A stretch of DNA of 26,795 nt. Origin: an uncultured Pseudogracilibacillus sp. GTDB taxonomy: Bacteria > Bacillota > Bacilli > Bacillales > Amphibacillaceae. Both the position numbers and the translations under genes were made by a program. The first letter of the stretch is position 1, and each line of letters opens with the position of its first letter. The notes under the pieces are model-generated. The model saw nothing but the letters and a program-made list of their open reading frames with translations, did no database searches and was not told the DNA's origin. Below are positions 15,588-23,948 of this stretch, in pieces. The stretch spans positions 1-26,795 of the forward strand of contig CALJVC010000082.1 of NCBI GenBank assembly GCA_937974845.1, in the 5' to 3' direction.

Positions 15588-16928
15588 CTAGTTTGTTTTT
15601 AAATGCTCCATATGCTTGTTAATTTCACTAGCAAAGGCTAGATCTTTTTCAATTTGGTCTGATATTTTTCTATGGGCATGGATGACCGTCGTATGATCCC
15701 GACCACCGAAGGCATCGCCGATTTGGGGTAGCGAATGTTCGGTTAATTCCCTACTTAAATACATAGCGATTTGTCTAGGAAAGGCAATAGCCTGGGTTCG
15801 TTTTTTAGAAAGGAGATCATCGACCGTAACTGAATATTCTTCAGCGATGTAACTTTGGATTTTTTCAATCGTTACTTTTTCAGGTTCACGATTTTTTATG
15901 ATGCTCTTTAAGGCATCGGCAGCTAACTGTACGTCGATATCTTCATTGACTAAGGAAGCGTAGGCGATGACGCGGATTAAGGCGCCTTCTAACTCCCGTA
16001 TATTCGTGTCGATTTGGTTAGCGATATAGTGCATCACATCGCTCGAAATATCAGTCAAGCCCTCAGCCTTAGCTTTTTTCGATAAAATCGCAATCCTCGT
16101 TTCTAAATCAGGGGGAGAGATATCGGTAATTAATCCCCACTCAAAGCGCGAACGAAGCCGTTCTTCTAATGTCGGTATTTCTTTCGGTTGGCGATCGCTC
16201 GTAATAATAATTTGTTTATTTTCTTCATGTAAAGTATTAAAAGTATGGAAAAATTCTTCCTGGGTTTGTTCTTTTCCGGCTAAAAACTGAATATCATCAA
16301 TTAAGAGGATATCGACGTTACGATATTTGTTTCGGAACGTTTCAGCCTTATTTTCCATGATGGCATTGATAAATTCGTTCGTAAACTTTTCACTAGAAAG
16401 ATAGATTACTTTCTTTTGCGGATGATATTCTTGAACGTAATGAGCGATTGCGTGCATCAAATGGGTTTTTCCGAGACCTACTCCACCGTAAATGAACAAA
16501 GGATTGTAAGATTTTGCCGGTGCTTCTGCAACCGCGAGGGCTGCTGCGTGGGCGAAACGGTTGGTTGCTCCTACTACAAAGGTTTCGAACGTATACTTTG
16601 GATTTAACATATTCTTTTGGTTTTGCTGTTTTTTATCTTTTTCTATTTTGGGAGCGTTTTCTTCTGCTTTTAGTTCCTCTGCCTGGTTAATAATAAAGGA
16701 AACCGAAAGATCCGTCCCGGTAATTTGTTGTAGGAGGGCTTCGATCATTTCAGTATATTTTTTTTCAAGCCAATTACGGATAAATTCATTTGGTACAAGG
16801 ACGGTCAATACATTATCGGTTAAACTTTTTGCCTCGGTTTCTTTTAACCAAGTATCATAACTCGGCTTACTAACCTTCGTTTTCATTTCCGCTAAAATGT
16901 ATTGCCACAATTCGTGCACGTTTTCCAA
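15588..16928 (-). CDS. dnaA: chromosomal replication initiator DnaA
   Basis: DnaA binds the origin boxes, assembles an ATP-dependent filament and melts the unwinding element. Domain I is at residues 1-80 (KPSYDTWLK), with a polar linker to about 105. The AAA+ domain has Walker A GGVGLGKT (148-155) and Walker B LLIDD (208-212). The C-terminal DNA-binding domain carries the box-recognition signature GDAFGGRDHTTVIHA. The TTG at 16928 is chosen. A GTG three codons upstream overlaps the GAGGTG ribosome site, whereas TTG lies 6 bases after it and gives MENVHELW, aligned with B. subtilis MENILDLW. It yields 446 aa, identical to the B. subtilis length. DnaA boxes on both sides suggest autoregulation. 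Confidence 0.97.
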   Translation of the reverse strand: MENVHELWQYILAEMKTKVSKPSYDTWLKETEAKSLTDNVLTVLVPNEFIRNWLEKKYTEMIEALLQQITGTDLSVSFIINQAEELKAEENAPKIEKDKKQQNQKNMLNPKYTFETFVVGATNRFAHAAALAVAEAPAKSYNPLFIYGGVGLGKTHLMHAIAHYVQEYHPQKKVIYLSSEKFTNEFINAIMENKAETFRNKYRNVDILLIDDIQFLAGKEQTQEEFFHTFNTLHEENKQIIITSDRQPKEIPTLEERLRSRFEWGLITDISPPDLETRIAILSKKAKAEGLTDISSDVMHYIANQIDTNIRELEGALIRVIAYASLVNEDIDVQLAADALKSIIKNREPEKVTIEKIQSYIAEEYSVTVDDLLSKKRTQAIAFPRQIAMYLSRELTEHSLPQIGDAFGGRDHTTVIHAHRKISDQIEKDLAFASEINKHMEHLKTN

Positions 16929-16970
16929 GAATGACACCTCTTTTTTACGGTTATGATGCTTTTAAAGCGT

Positions 16971-17029
16971 AAAAAACCTTCCTTTTCTTTTAGTTCGCTT
17001 CCCGCTCATTGATCAAAAGAAAAGAAGGG
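16971..17029 (-). promoter_or_regulatory. terminator-like hairpin in the dnaA leader
   Basis: On the minus strand CCTTCTTTTCTTTT pairs with AAAAGAAAAGGAAGG (14 bp with one bulged G) around a loop of about 23 bases, and is followed at once by TTTTTT (16971-16976). The U tract begins about 43 bases before the TTG start. It could act as an attenuator, an RNA stability element or simply be A/T-rich origin sequence. The stem is mostly A-T. Confidence 0.45.
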
Positions 17030-17073
17030 ATTCATGATTTATTCCATTAATCGTGGAATGATATGAAAGAAAG

Positions 17074-17376
17074 TTATTCACAGTGTAGATAACTTACTGA
17101 CAGATTAAAGCTTTTGTTAACATTTTACTCACAAATTGTGGATAAGTAAAGGGTGAGATAAAGTTATTCACAAAGAAAGCACTTATTACAATAGCAAAAA
17201 ATGAGTTATTTTGCAATGAAATATAACCCAATGTCCACTTATTATTCACAATTCACAAATGAGGAATCCACAAGTGTTAAACTAGGGATAAATTTGTCGA
17301 TAAAAGGTGAAAATAATCTGTGGATATTTCCCTTTGTTGAAAAAAGTGTACAAATTTCGACAAAGCTTGTGAATAG
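17074..17376. promoter_or_regulatory. oriC DnaA-box cluster between dnaA and rpmH
   Basis: The gene-free stretch 16929-17573 holds four perfect TTATNCACA boxes: 17074-17082 (plus), 17137-17145 (minus), 17164-17172 (plus) and 17242-17250 (plus). One-mismatch copies are at 17084-17092, 17125-17133, 17295-17303, 17319-17327 and 17368-17376. This is the incA/incB-type half of the origin and probably also the site of DnaA repression of dnaA. The rest of the stretch holds the dnaA leader hairpin and the rpmH promoter. I see no credible coding sequence in it. Confidence 0.93.
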
Positions 17377-17434
17377 TTTTTTTATGGGGGTTTACGAAGA
17401 AAAAGTTGCAAGGAAGAATGAGATATATTCTTTG

Positions 17435-17463
17435 TTGACTAATAGACGTTCTTTACGTATAAT
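17435..17463 (+). promoter_or_regulatory. sigma-A promoter of rpmH
   Basis: TTGACT (17435-17440), exactly 17 bases, perfect TATAAT (17458-17463). The expected start near 17470 gives a leader of about 100 bases before rpmH. Confidence 0.85.
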
Positions 17464-17573
17464 TATCAAGACGGATTTATAATGAAGTAAGTATTGGACA
17501 TTGCTTTGTTTAAGGATCATATAAAATTTTGTTCCTTTGAATAAAACTATTCCTATTTAGGGAGGTGCAGGAA

Positions 17574-17708
17574 ATGAAAAGAACCTTTCAACCAAGTAAC
17601 CGTAGAAGAAAAAGAAACCACGGATTCCGTGCGCGAATGAGTACAAAAAAGGGACGTCAAGTTTTAGCACGTCGTCGTCGCAAAGGAAGAAAACGTTTAT
17701 CAGCCTAG
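17574..17708 (+). CDS. rpmH: 50S ribosomal protein L34
   Basis: This 44-residue, very basic protein belongs to the large ribosomal subunit. The translation begins MKRTFQPSNRRRKRNHGFRA and ends RRRKGRKRLSA, the standard L34 pattern at the standard length. The ATG follows GGGAGGTGCAGGAA, a strong ribosome site. It has a strong promoter of its own and is followed two bases later by a terminator hairpin. The pairing rpmH-rnpA next to dnaA, divergently transcribed, is one of the most conserved arrangements at bacterial origins. Confidence 0.98.
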   Translation: MKRTFQPSNRRRKRNHGFRARMSTKKGRQVLARRRRKGRKRLSA

Positions 17709-17709
17709 G

Positions 17710-17738
17710 CCACTGAGACTCTATTCAGTGGTCTTTTT
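17710..17738 (+). terminator. terminator/attenuator between rpmH and rnpA
   Basis: CCACTGA-gactctat-TCAGTGG (17710-17716 and 17725-17731) followed by TCTTTTTC. The 7-bp stem and short U tract suggest partial read-through, which would keep rnpA lower than the ribosomal protein. Confidence 0.8.
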
Positions 17739-17833
17739 CAGTTTTAATTAGTTTATTAGATGGTTTTCTTTAATAAAGTGCGTCGACTAATCATATACGT
17801 AATCATGAAGGTTCGCATCTAAAGGTGATGACG

Positions 17834-18172
17834 ATGAAGAAAGCTTACCGTATTAAAAAAAATAGTGAATTCCAGACGATATTTAAAACCGGCAAATCCT
17901 TTGCAAACCGCGAATTAGTTATTTACTATAGAAAGAAAATAGGCCAAGCCCATTTTCGTGTAGGGATATCGGTCGGTAAAAAAATTGGCAATGCTGTAAC
18001 TAGAAATCGAATGAAACGATATCTTCGTGAATGCGTCATGCAGTTTGAAGATAAAATTAAACCCGAATATGATATGATTATTATAGCTAGAACGAGATCA
18101 GTCCATTGCTCGTACCATCAAGTGTGTAAAAGCTTACACCACTTATTAAGGCACGAACAGTTATTAAAATAA
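17834..18172 (+). CDS. rnpA: ribonuclease P protein component
   Basis: RnpA is the basic protein subunit that, with the catalytic RNA, removes 5' leaders from pre-tRNAs. The 112-aa product carries the family signature KKIGNAVTRNRMKRYLRE, including the RNR motif, and an aromatic N-terminal part (SEFQTIFKTGKSFANRELV). The ATG at 17834 was chosen because AAAGGTG (17821-17827) lies 6 bases upstream. The longer GTG reading would begin inside that ribosome site. The C-terminus (HLLRHEQLLK) is slightly shorter than in B. subtilis. It is expressed by read-through from rpmH or by an unidentified promoter in the 17740-17820 interval. Confidence 0.97.
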   Translation: MKKAYRIKKNSEFQTIFKTGKSFANRELVIYYRKKIGQAHFRVGISVGKKIGNAVTRNRMKRYLRECVMQFEDKIKPEYDMIIIARTRSVHCSYHQVCKSLHHLLRHEQLLK

Positions 18173-18204
18173 ATGATAAGCGTGCTGTTAGTTAGGAGGA
18201 AACC

Positions 18205-18975
18205 GTGTTGCGAAACAAGTCATACATACTCGTCTTATTAATTGGAGCAGTCTTACTACTTTCAGGTTGTACGGAAGTAAACGAACCAATCGATGCTGAA
18301 AGCACGGGGATTTGGAACCAGCTTTTCGTCTATCCTTTATCCCTTTTAATAAAGTTTTTCGCTGATCTATTCAATGGTAGTTACGGTTTAGCTATCGTCG
18401 TAGTTACAGTGATTATCCGTTTATTACTTTTACCGTTGATGATCAAGCAAATCAAGAGTACCCAAGCGATGCAGGAAATCCAGCCTGAATTAAAAGAATT
18501 ACAAGAAAAGTACAGTTCTAAGGATGCGAAAACCCAGCAAAAATTACAGGAAGAAATGATGCAATTATTCCAAGAGCGGGGCGTCAACCCATTTAGCGGT
18601 TGCTTACCGATCTTTATTCAAATGCCAATCTTAATTGCTATGTATCATGCCATTATGCGTACGTATGAAATCCGTGAAGGAGTCTTCCTATGGTTTGAGC
18701 TAGGTTCACCGGATTACATTTTACCCTTTATCGCCGGTGCAGCGACTTTCTTACAGCAAAAGTTAATGATGGCAAGCAATAGCGAGGCGGCAAACAACCC
18801 GCAGATGACGATGATGCTATATATGATGCCGATTATGATTACTATCTTTGCCTTTTTCTTCCCAGCGGCCCTTGCTTTATACTGGGTAGTAGGAAATATC
18901 TTTATGGTTGCGCAAACTTTATTAATTCGTAATCCAATGGTCAAAGATGCAGGTAATGGAGGAGACAAAAAGTGA
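18205..18975 (+). CDS. yidC: membrane protein insertase YidC (SpoIIIJ type)
   Basis: YidC inserts and folds membrane proteins, alone or with SecYEG. The 256-aa product is the short Gram-positive form: a lipoprotein signal with lipobox LLSGC (lipidated cysteine C22), then five transmembrane segments. The first carries the conserved hydrophilic-groove arginine in VVTVIIRLLLLPLM. The cytoplasmic loop KSTQAMQEIQPELKELQEKYSSKDAKTQQKLQEEMM is charged and helical. In B. subtilis the orthologue SpoIIIJ is also needed for forespore sigma-G activation. The start is GTG at 18205, or possibly the next codon TTG at 18208, which is better spaced from AGGAGG. Its stop overlaps the start of jag, so the two are coupled. 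Confidence 0.96.
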   Translation: MLRNKSYILVLLIGAVLLLSGCTEVNEPIDAESTGIWNQLFVYPLSLLIKFFADLFNGSYGLAIVVVTVIIRLLLLPLMIKQIKSTQAMQEIQPELKELQEKYSSKDAKTQQKLQEEMMQLFQERGVNPFSGCLPIFIQMPILIAMYHAIMRTYEIREGVFLWFELGSPDYILPFIAGAATFLQQKLMMASNSEAANNPQMTMMLYMMPIMITIFAFFFPAALALYWVVGNIFMVAQTLLIRNPMVKDAGNGGDKK

Positions 18976-19598
18976 GAGAGGTAACGGCGAGTGGAGAAAC
19001 TGTTGAAGAAGCAATCGAATCAGCTTTACAACAGTTAAAGCTTCCAAGAGAACGAGCTGAAATTGAAATAATCGATGAGGGTAGGAAAGGTTTTTTAGGT
19101 ATTTTTGGTTCCGTTCGAGCAGTTGTGAAAGTCTCAGAAAAAATCGATAATATTGAGATTACGAAGGACTTTCTAAAGGAAGTAGCGACCCACATGGGAG
19201 CAGAAATCGATGTAGAGGTAGAACAGGAGGACAATCGTGTGACCTTTAATCTATCAGGAGATAAGATTGCTCTACTGATTGGACGGCGGGGAAAGACCTT
19301 GAACGCTCTACAATATTTAAGTCAACTCGTATTGAATAAGTATACGACCCAATTCCACTCGGTCGTCGTCGATGCTGAAGGATATCGAGAGCGTCGTGAG
19401 GAGACCCTGATTGATTTAGCGAAGAAGATGGCGCAAAAAGCGACGAAGGTAAATCGCAAGGTATCCTTAGAGCCGATGCCTTCCTTTGAAAGAAAAATTA
19501 TCCATACTGCTCTGCAGGATGAAAGTTCTGTAACGACCTATTCCAATGGGCATGAACCCCATCGTTATATCGTCATTAAACCGAATAATTTAGACTAG
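18972..19598 (+). CDS. khpB: RNA-binding protein KhpB/Jag
   Basis: This 208-aa cytoplasmic RNA-binding protein is called Jag for its place next to spoIIIJ. The N-terminal Jag domain is at about residues 1-55 (VTASGETVEEAIESALQQL...GRKGFLGIFG). A KH domain has its GxxG loop as GRRG (104-107). The R3H domain has the arginine-histidine pair R174/H178 (ERKIIHTAL) and ends GHEPHRYIVI. Length equals that of B. subtilis Jag. The GTG start overlaps the yidC stop by four bases and has GGAGGAG 7 bases upstream. In streptococci KhpB partners with KhpA to regulate elongation and division; its role here is inferred from that. Confidence 0.95.
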   Translation: MREVTASGETVEEAIESALQQLKLPRERAEIEIIDEGRKGFLGIFGSVRAVVKVSEKIDNIEITKDFLKEVATHMGAEIDVEVEQEDNRVTFNLSGDKIALLIGRRGKTLNALQYLSQLVLNKYTTQFHSVVVDAEGYRERREETLIDLAKKMAQKATKVNRKVSLEPMPSFERKIIHTALQDESSVTTYSNGHEPHRYIVIKPNNLD

Positions 19599-19619
19599 AT
19601 AGCGGACGTATAAATTTTA

Positions 19620-19664
19620 AAAAATAAACTTATTCTAAATGTGGATAAGTTTATTTTTTTTTTT
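19620..19664 (+). terminator. intrinsic terminator of yidC-jag
   Basis: Perfect 14-bp repeat AAAAATAAACTTAT / ATAAGTTTATTTTT (19620-19633 and 19645-19658) with the U tract continuing to 19664. It ends the rpmH-rnpA-yidC-jag unit. Confidence 0.9.
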
Positions 19665-19719
19665 AATTATGATACTCTTAAATATCGGAATACTACATTA
19701 TTGTACGGAGGTGCAGGGC

Positions 19720-21096
19720 ATGGAAACTGATACAATCGCTGCTATATCGACCCCAGTAGGAGAAGGGGCGATCTCGATCGTTCGTTTAAGTGGAACTAGG
19801 GCTATTGAAATAGCGAATAACTTGTTTAAAGGAAAAGATTTACGAGAAGTTGATAGTCATACGATGCATTATGGAAAAATTGTCGATCCGGAAACGGGTG
19901 AAACGATCGATGAAGTGCTTGTATCAGTGATGCGGGCACCTAAAACTTTCACCGTAGAAGATGTTGTTGAAATTAACGGTCACGGTGGAATGATTGCAAT
20001 TAAACGAATTTTACAGTCGGTCTTAGATGAAGGAGCACGTTTGGCAGAACCGGGAGAATTTACAAAACGTGCTTTTTTAAATGGTCGAATTGATCTTTCT
20101 CAAGCCGAATCAGTGATGGATATTATCCAATCTCAAACGGAAGCGGCCATGCAAGTGGCGGTCAATCAATTAGAGGGTCGGCTTAGCACCTTAATTCGTG
20201 ACCTACGCCAAGCCTTGATTGAAATTATCGCCCATGTAGAAGTGAATATCGATTATCCTGAATACGATGACGTTGAGGAAATGACCCATGAAATGATGGA
20301 AGAGAAAACCTCCTATGTTTTAAAAGAAATCGAGGCTTTATTAGAGGTAGCCAAGCAGGGAAAGATATTACGCGAAGGCGTACAGACAGCGATTGTCGGT
20401 CGACCGAATGTAGGTAAATCCTCTTTATTAAATGCCCTCGTTCAGGAGGAAAGGGCTATTGTCACAGATATAGCTGGAACGACACGGGATGTCATTGAAG
20501 AATATGTTAATGTAAGGGGTATTCCTCTTCGACTGATGGATACCGCTGGGATACGAGAGACAGAGGATCTCGTTGAACAAATTGGTGTTCAAAAATCCCA
20601 AGATATTTTAGGAAAGGCCGATTTGACTTTATTTCTTTTAAATTATCACGAACCTTTAACTAAAGATGACCGGAAGATTTTTTCTATGTTAGAGGATCTT
20701 CCATATATCCTTATTATTAATAAAGTAGATTTAGAAGGAAGGTTGGAAGAAGAAGAAATAAAGGCTTTAGCCAAGGACCGACCAGTAATTTACATGTCCT
20801 TAAAAGATGGTAAGGGTATTACTGAGCTAGAAGATGCGATTGAGAATCTTTTCTTGCAGGAAGAGCTTGATCGTCGCGAACACCTATATATTTCTAATGT
20901 TCGTCATATCGATCTTCTTAAAAAGGCAAAGCAAGCCTTAGTCGATGCAAGGGAAGCCTTGGCGATGCAACTTCCACTTGATATCGTCCAAATCGATGTC
21001 CGTCGCTCTTGGGAATTTTTAGGGGAAATCGTCGGAGATACAGCAAGTGAAAGTTTAATCGACCAATTGTTTTCACAATTTTGTTTAGGAAAATAA
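19720..21096 (+). CDS. mnmE: tRNA modification GTPase MnmE
   Basis: MnmE, with MnmG, adds the cmnm5 group to the wobble uridine of certain tRNAs. The 458-aa product has an N-terminal tetrahydrofolate-binding domain (DTIAAISTPVGEGAISIVRLSG...). The helical domain carries an inserted G domain: GRPNVGKS near 227-234, AGTTRD, DTAGIRE and NKVD. It ends with the essential motif FCLGK. The ATG at 19720 is chosen because ACGGAGGTG lies just upstream and the family begins at this point. The upstream in-frame extension covers the jag terminator and is not coding. The gene is intact. mnmG follows 23 bases later. Confidence 0.97.
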   Translation: METDTIAAISTPVGEGAISIVRLSGTRAIEIANNLFKGKDLREVDSHTMHYGKIVDPETGETIDEVLVSVMRAPKTFTVEDVVEINGHGGMIAIKRILQSVLDEGARLAEPGEFTKRAFLNGRIDLSQAESVMDIIQSQTEAAMQVAVNQLEGRLSTLIRDLRQALIEIIAHVEVNIDYPEYDDVEEMTHEMMEEKTSYVLKEIEALLEVAKQGKILREGVQTAIVGRPNVGKSSLLNALVQEERAIVTDIAGTTRDVIEEYVNVRGIPLRLMDTAGIRETEDLVEQIGVQKSQDILGKADLTLFLLNYHEPLTKDDRKIFSMLEDLPYILIINKVDLEGRLEEEEIKALAKDRPVIYMSLKDGKGITELEDAIENLFLQEELDRREHLYISNVRHIDLLKKAKQALVDAREALAMQLPLDIVQIDVRRSWEFLGEIVGDTASESLIDQLFSQFCLGK

Positions 21097-21119
21097 ATGA
21101 GAGTAAAAGGGTGAAAAAA

Positions 21120-23012
21120 GTGACCTATAATGCTGGTGAATACGATGTCATCGTCGTTGGAGCAGGCCATGCTGGCTGTGAAGCGGCCTTAGCAGCCTCT
21201 AAAATGGGGGCTAAAACTTTAATGCTAACTTTGAATTTAGATATGATTGCCTACATGCCTTGTAACCCTTCCTTAGGAGGTCCCGCTAAAGGAATTGTCA
21301 TTCGCGAAATCGATGCTTTAGGGGGAGCAATGGGGAAAGTGATCGACCAGACCTATATTCAAATGCGGATGTTAAATACAAGAAAGGGACCTGCGGTACA
21401 AGCCTTACGAGCCCAGGCCGACAAGGCTAAGTATAGCCAAAAGATGAAGCATACTTTAGAGCAGGAACCGAATTTAACGCTCAAGCAGGCGATGGTAGAT
21501 GAGTTAATCGTTGAGGATGGGGTTTGTAAGGGAGTACGGACCGAGACGAAGGCTAATTATTATGCGAAAACTGTCATAGTGACGACAGGGACCTTTATGC
21601 GAGGGAAAATTTTAATCGGTGATTTAGCCTATGAAAGTGGGCCAAACAACCAACGGATTTCCAAAACTTTACCCGAACAAATGGAAAAGTTAGGTTTTGA
21701 ATTAATTCGTTTCCAAACAGGGACACCTCCGAGGGTCCATGCTGAAACGATCGATTATGAGAAGACGGAAATTCAGCCTGGGGATGAGGAGAAGCGGAGC
21801 TTTTCTTTCGAGACGACGACTTATATCGAGGATCAAATCCCTTGTTGGTTAACTTATACTACGGAGGAATCCCATAAAATTATTAATGATAACTTATCCC
21901 TTTCTTCTATGTATTCCGGAATGGAAAAGGGAACTGGTCCCCGTTATTGTCCTTCCATTGAGGATAAGATTGTACGTTTCCATGATAAACCAAGACATCA
22001 AATCTTTTTAGAACCGGAAGGGCGGGAAACGGAAGAAGTTTATGTACAAGGTTTGTCTACGTCCTTACCTGAGTCGATTCAATATGAGTTACTTCGCTCG
22101 ATTCCTGGTTTAGAAGAGGTGCAGATGATGCGCCCAGGTTACGCCATTGAATATGATTCGGTTATTCCAACTCAATTGAAGCCAACTTTAGAATCGAAAA
22201 AAGTAAAGAACTTGTTTACTGCTGGTCAAATTAACGGTACGTCCGGCTATGAGGAAGCAGCAGCTCAGGGCTTAATGGCTGGTATTAATGCGGCTTTAAA
22301 AATTCAAGGGAAGGAACCTTTTATTTTAGATCGTTCCCAAGGATACATTGGGGTACTAATTGATGATTTAGTGACAAAGGGAACAAGGGAACCTTATCGC
22401 TTACTTACTTCACGGGCGGAGTATCGTTTACTATTACGCCATGATAATGCCGATATCCGTCTGACAGAATTAGGCTATCAACTCGGTTTAATTAGCGAAG
22501 AGCGATATGAACGTTTTCAGAAAAAATTATCCTTAATAGAAGAAGAGAAAAAACGGTTGTATCAAAAGATTGTTAAAATTTCGGATGACGTTCAGGAGAC
22601 ATTAAAAGCTATTGGCTCTACCCCTTTAAAGGATGCTGTCCGGGCCTACGATTTATTAAAACGTCCAGAAGTTACGTACACGCATCTCGAACACATGTTC
22701 GGGGAGCGAGACTTACCAGATGAAGTAAAAGAGCAAGTAGAAATTCAGATTAAATATGAAGGTTATATTAAAAAAGCGAAGGAACAAGTCGAGCGGATGC
22801 TGAAAATGGAAGATAAGAAAATTCCTGAAAATATTGACTACGATGCAATTAAAGGTCTTGCAGCGGAAGCTCGAGAAAAATTAAAAGAAATCCAACCGTT
22901 ATCGATTGGCCAGGCTTCACGCATCTCTGGTGTCAACCCGGCGGATATTTCCATCCTACTCGTCTATATTGAGCAGGGGAATGTGAAGCGGGTCGAAGAA
23001 AAGGAGTCATAG
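21120..23012 (+). CDS. mnmG: tRNA uridine-5-carboxymethylaminomethyl modification enzyme MnmG
   Basis: MnmG (GidA) is the FAD/NADH-dependent partner of MnmE in wobble-uridine modification. The product is 630 aa against 628 in B. subtilis. It begins with the FAD motif VVGAGHAGCEAALAASKMG. Family signatures GGPAKGIVIREIDALGG, GPRYCPSIEDK and AGQINGTSGYEEAAAQG follow. The C-terminal helical domain that docks MnmE ends ISGVNPADISILLVYIEQG. The GTG at 21120 follows AAAAGGGTG with 6 bases spacing and gives MTYNAGEYDV, matching the family start. An upstream TTG would overlap the end of mnmE. It is co-transcribed with mnmE and rsmG. Confidence 0.97.
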   Translation: MTYNAGEYDVIVVGAGHAGCEAALAASKMGAKTLMLTLNLDMIAYMPCNPSLGGPAKGIVIREIDALGGAMGKVIDQTYIQMRMLNTRKGPAVQALRAQADKAKYSQKMKHTLEQEPNLTLKQAMVDELIVEDGVCKGVRTETKANYYAKTVIVTTGTFMRGKILIGDLAYESGPNNQRISKTLPEQMEKLGFELIRFQTGTPPRVHAETIDYEKTEIQPGDEEKRSFSFETTTYIEDQIPCWLTYTTEESHKIINDNLSLSSMYSGMEKGTGPRYCPSIEDKIVRFHDKPRHQIFLEPEGRETEEVYVQGLSTSLPESIQYELLRSIPGLEEVQMMRPGYAIEYDSVIPTQLKPTLESKKVKNLFTAGQINGTSGYEEAAAQGLMAGINAALKIQGKEPFILDRSQGYIGVLIDDLVTKGTREPYRLLTSRAEYRLLLRHDNADIRLTELGYQLGLISEERYERFQKKLSLIEEEKKRLYQKIVKISDDVQETLKAIGSTPLKDAVRAYDLLKRPEVTYTHLEHMFGERDLPDEVKEQVEIQIKYEGYIKKAKEQVERMLKMEDKKIPENIDYDAIKGLAAEAREKLKEIQPLSIGQASRISGVNPADISILLVYIEQGNVKRVEEKES

Positions 23013-23013
23013 G

Positions 23014-23727
23014 ATGGTAACTAAACAATTTATCGATGCCTTAAAAAAGCAGGATATTCAATTAAATGAACGACAGTTAGAGCAGTTTGAACGCTATTAC
23101 CATATCCTAGTAGAGGGAAACAAAAGAATAAATTTAACAGCTATTACCGATCGCGAAGGAGTCTATATTAAACATTTTTACGATTCCTTAACGCCTAGTT
23201 TCTATGATGATTTTACTCGTTATAAAAATCTCTGCGATGTTGGTGCCGGGGCGGGTTTTCCAAGTATTCCTCTAAAAATTTGTTATCCACATATAAAAGT
23301 GACCATTATCGATTCTTTAAAGAAGCGAATCGACTTTTTAACTTCATTAGTAGAGGATTTACAATTAGAAAATGTAGAACTTCTACATGGTCGGGCGGAG
23401 GATATTGGACAGGATCGTTCCTATCGTGAAGGTTTCGATCTTGTCACCGCCCGGGCCGTTGCTCGGTTGAATGTACTTGCTGAATATTGCCTGCCTTTAT
23501 GTCGCGTTGGGGGAAATTTTATCGCTATGAAAGGTAGCGCTATTGATGAGGAGTTACAGGATGGAAAACGGGCCATCGGTCAACTAGGTGGTAAATTAAT
23601 TAAGCAGGAAAGCTTACATTTACCGAAAGAAGAGGGGGAACGCTCTTTATTATGGGTGGAGAAGGTGAAAAAAACACCGAAAACCTTTCCCAGAAAAGCC
23701 GGTACACCACAAAAAAGACCTTTATAA
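23014..23727 (+). CDS. rsmG: 16S rRNA (guanine-N7) methyltransferase RsmG
   Basis: RsmG (GidB) methylates G527 (E. coli numbering) of 16S rRNA using S-adenosylmethionine. Loss of this activity is a known route to low-level streptomycin resistance. The 237-aa product has the SAM-binding motif DVGAGAGFPSIPL (75-87), DSLKKRIDFL, and VTARAVARLNVLAEY downstream. The C-terminal stretch is basic (KTPKTFPRKAGTPQKRPL), as usual in Bacillaceae. The ATG lies 1 base after the mnmG stop, with AAGGAG inside the end of mnmG, so translation is probably coupled. A strong terminator follows. Confidence 0.96.
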   Translation: MVTKQFIDALKKQDIQLNERQLEQFERYYHILVEGNKRINLTAITDREGVYIKHFYDSLTPSFYDDFTRYKNLCDVGAGAGFPSIPLKICYPHIKVTIIDSLKKRIDFLTSLVEDLQLENVELLHGRAEDIGQDRSYREGFDLVTARAVARLNVLAEYCLPLCRVGGNFIAMKGSAIDEELQDGKRAIGQLGGKLIKQESLHLPKEEGERSLLWVEKVKKTPKTFPRKAGTPQKRPL

Positions 23728-23772
23728 AAGATTATAAATGCCTTTTAAAGTATTTTTTCTTAGTTATATATG

Positions 23773-23804
23773 ATAAACTTAACATAGTTAAGTTTATTTT
23801 TTTC
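23773..23804 (+). terminator. intrinsic terminator of mnmE-mnmG-rsmG
   Basis: Perfect 11-bp repeat ATAAACTTAAC / GTTAAGTTTAT with a 3-base loop (23773-23797), followed by TTTTTTC. Confidence 0.88.
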
Positions 23805-23900
23805 TATTTAAAAGCTTGCTCAACTTCCAATCCATCCACCCTTCGGTTCGATGGGAATAGATAAAAAGGAAGTGAGTGAACTTGTCGTTCGTCATCAAAA

Positions 23901-23916
23901 TGTTTCACGTGAAACA
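23901..23916. promoter_or_regulatory. parS site upstream of noc
   Basis: TGTTTCACGTGAAACA, a perfect match to the consensus parS palindrome that loads ParB (Spo0J). A TATAAT at 23923-23928 begins 6 bases after it. If that is the noc -10 element, the palindrome covers the spacer and -35 region, so ParB loading could affect noc transcription. Confidence 0.97.
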
Positions 23917-23948
23917 ATTTAATATAATTTAACAAAGGTGATGTGAAA

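Noticed and set aside
17201..17482. A 93-codon open frame in the dnaA-rpmH interval
   Set aside because: It overlaps a perfect DnaA box, several near-match boxes and the rpmH promoter, has no ribosome site, and its translation resembles no known family. It is chance open frame in the origin.
19640..19648. Perfect DnaA box TGTGGATAA in the loop and arm of the jag terminator
   Set aside because: An isolated 9-mer with one free position is expected about once by chance in a window this size, and there are no neighbouring boxes.
19639..19719. N-terminal hydrophobic extension of MnmE (MWISLFFFLIMILLN...)
   Set aside because: It is translated from the U tract of the jag terminator and lies upstream of a strong ribosome site and the conserved start METDT.
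23283..23291. Perfect DnaA box TTATCCACA inside rsmG
   Set aside because: Single isolated copy within coding sequence encoding conserved residues; chance occurrence is sufficient.
23728..23948. Small gene between rsmG and noc
   Set aside because: Open frames here have no ribosome site and overlap the rsmG terminator and parS; the stretch is explained by a terminator, parS and the noc promoter region.
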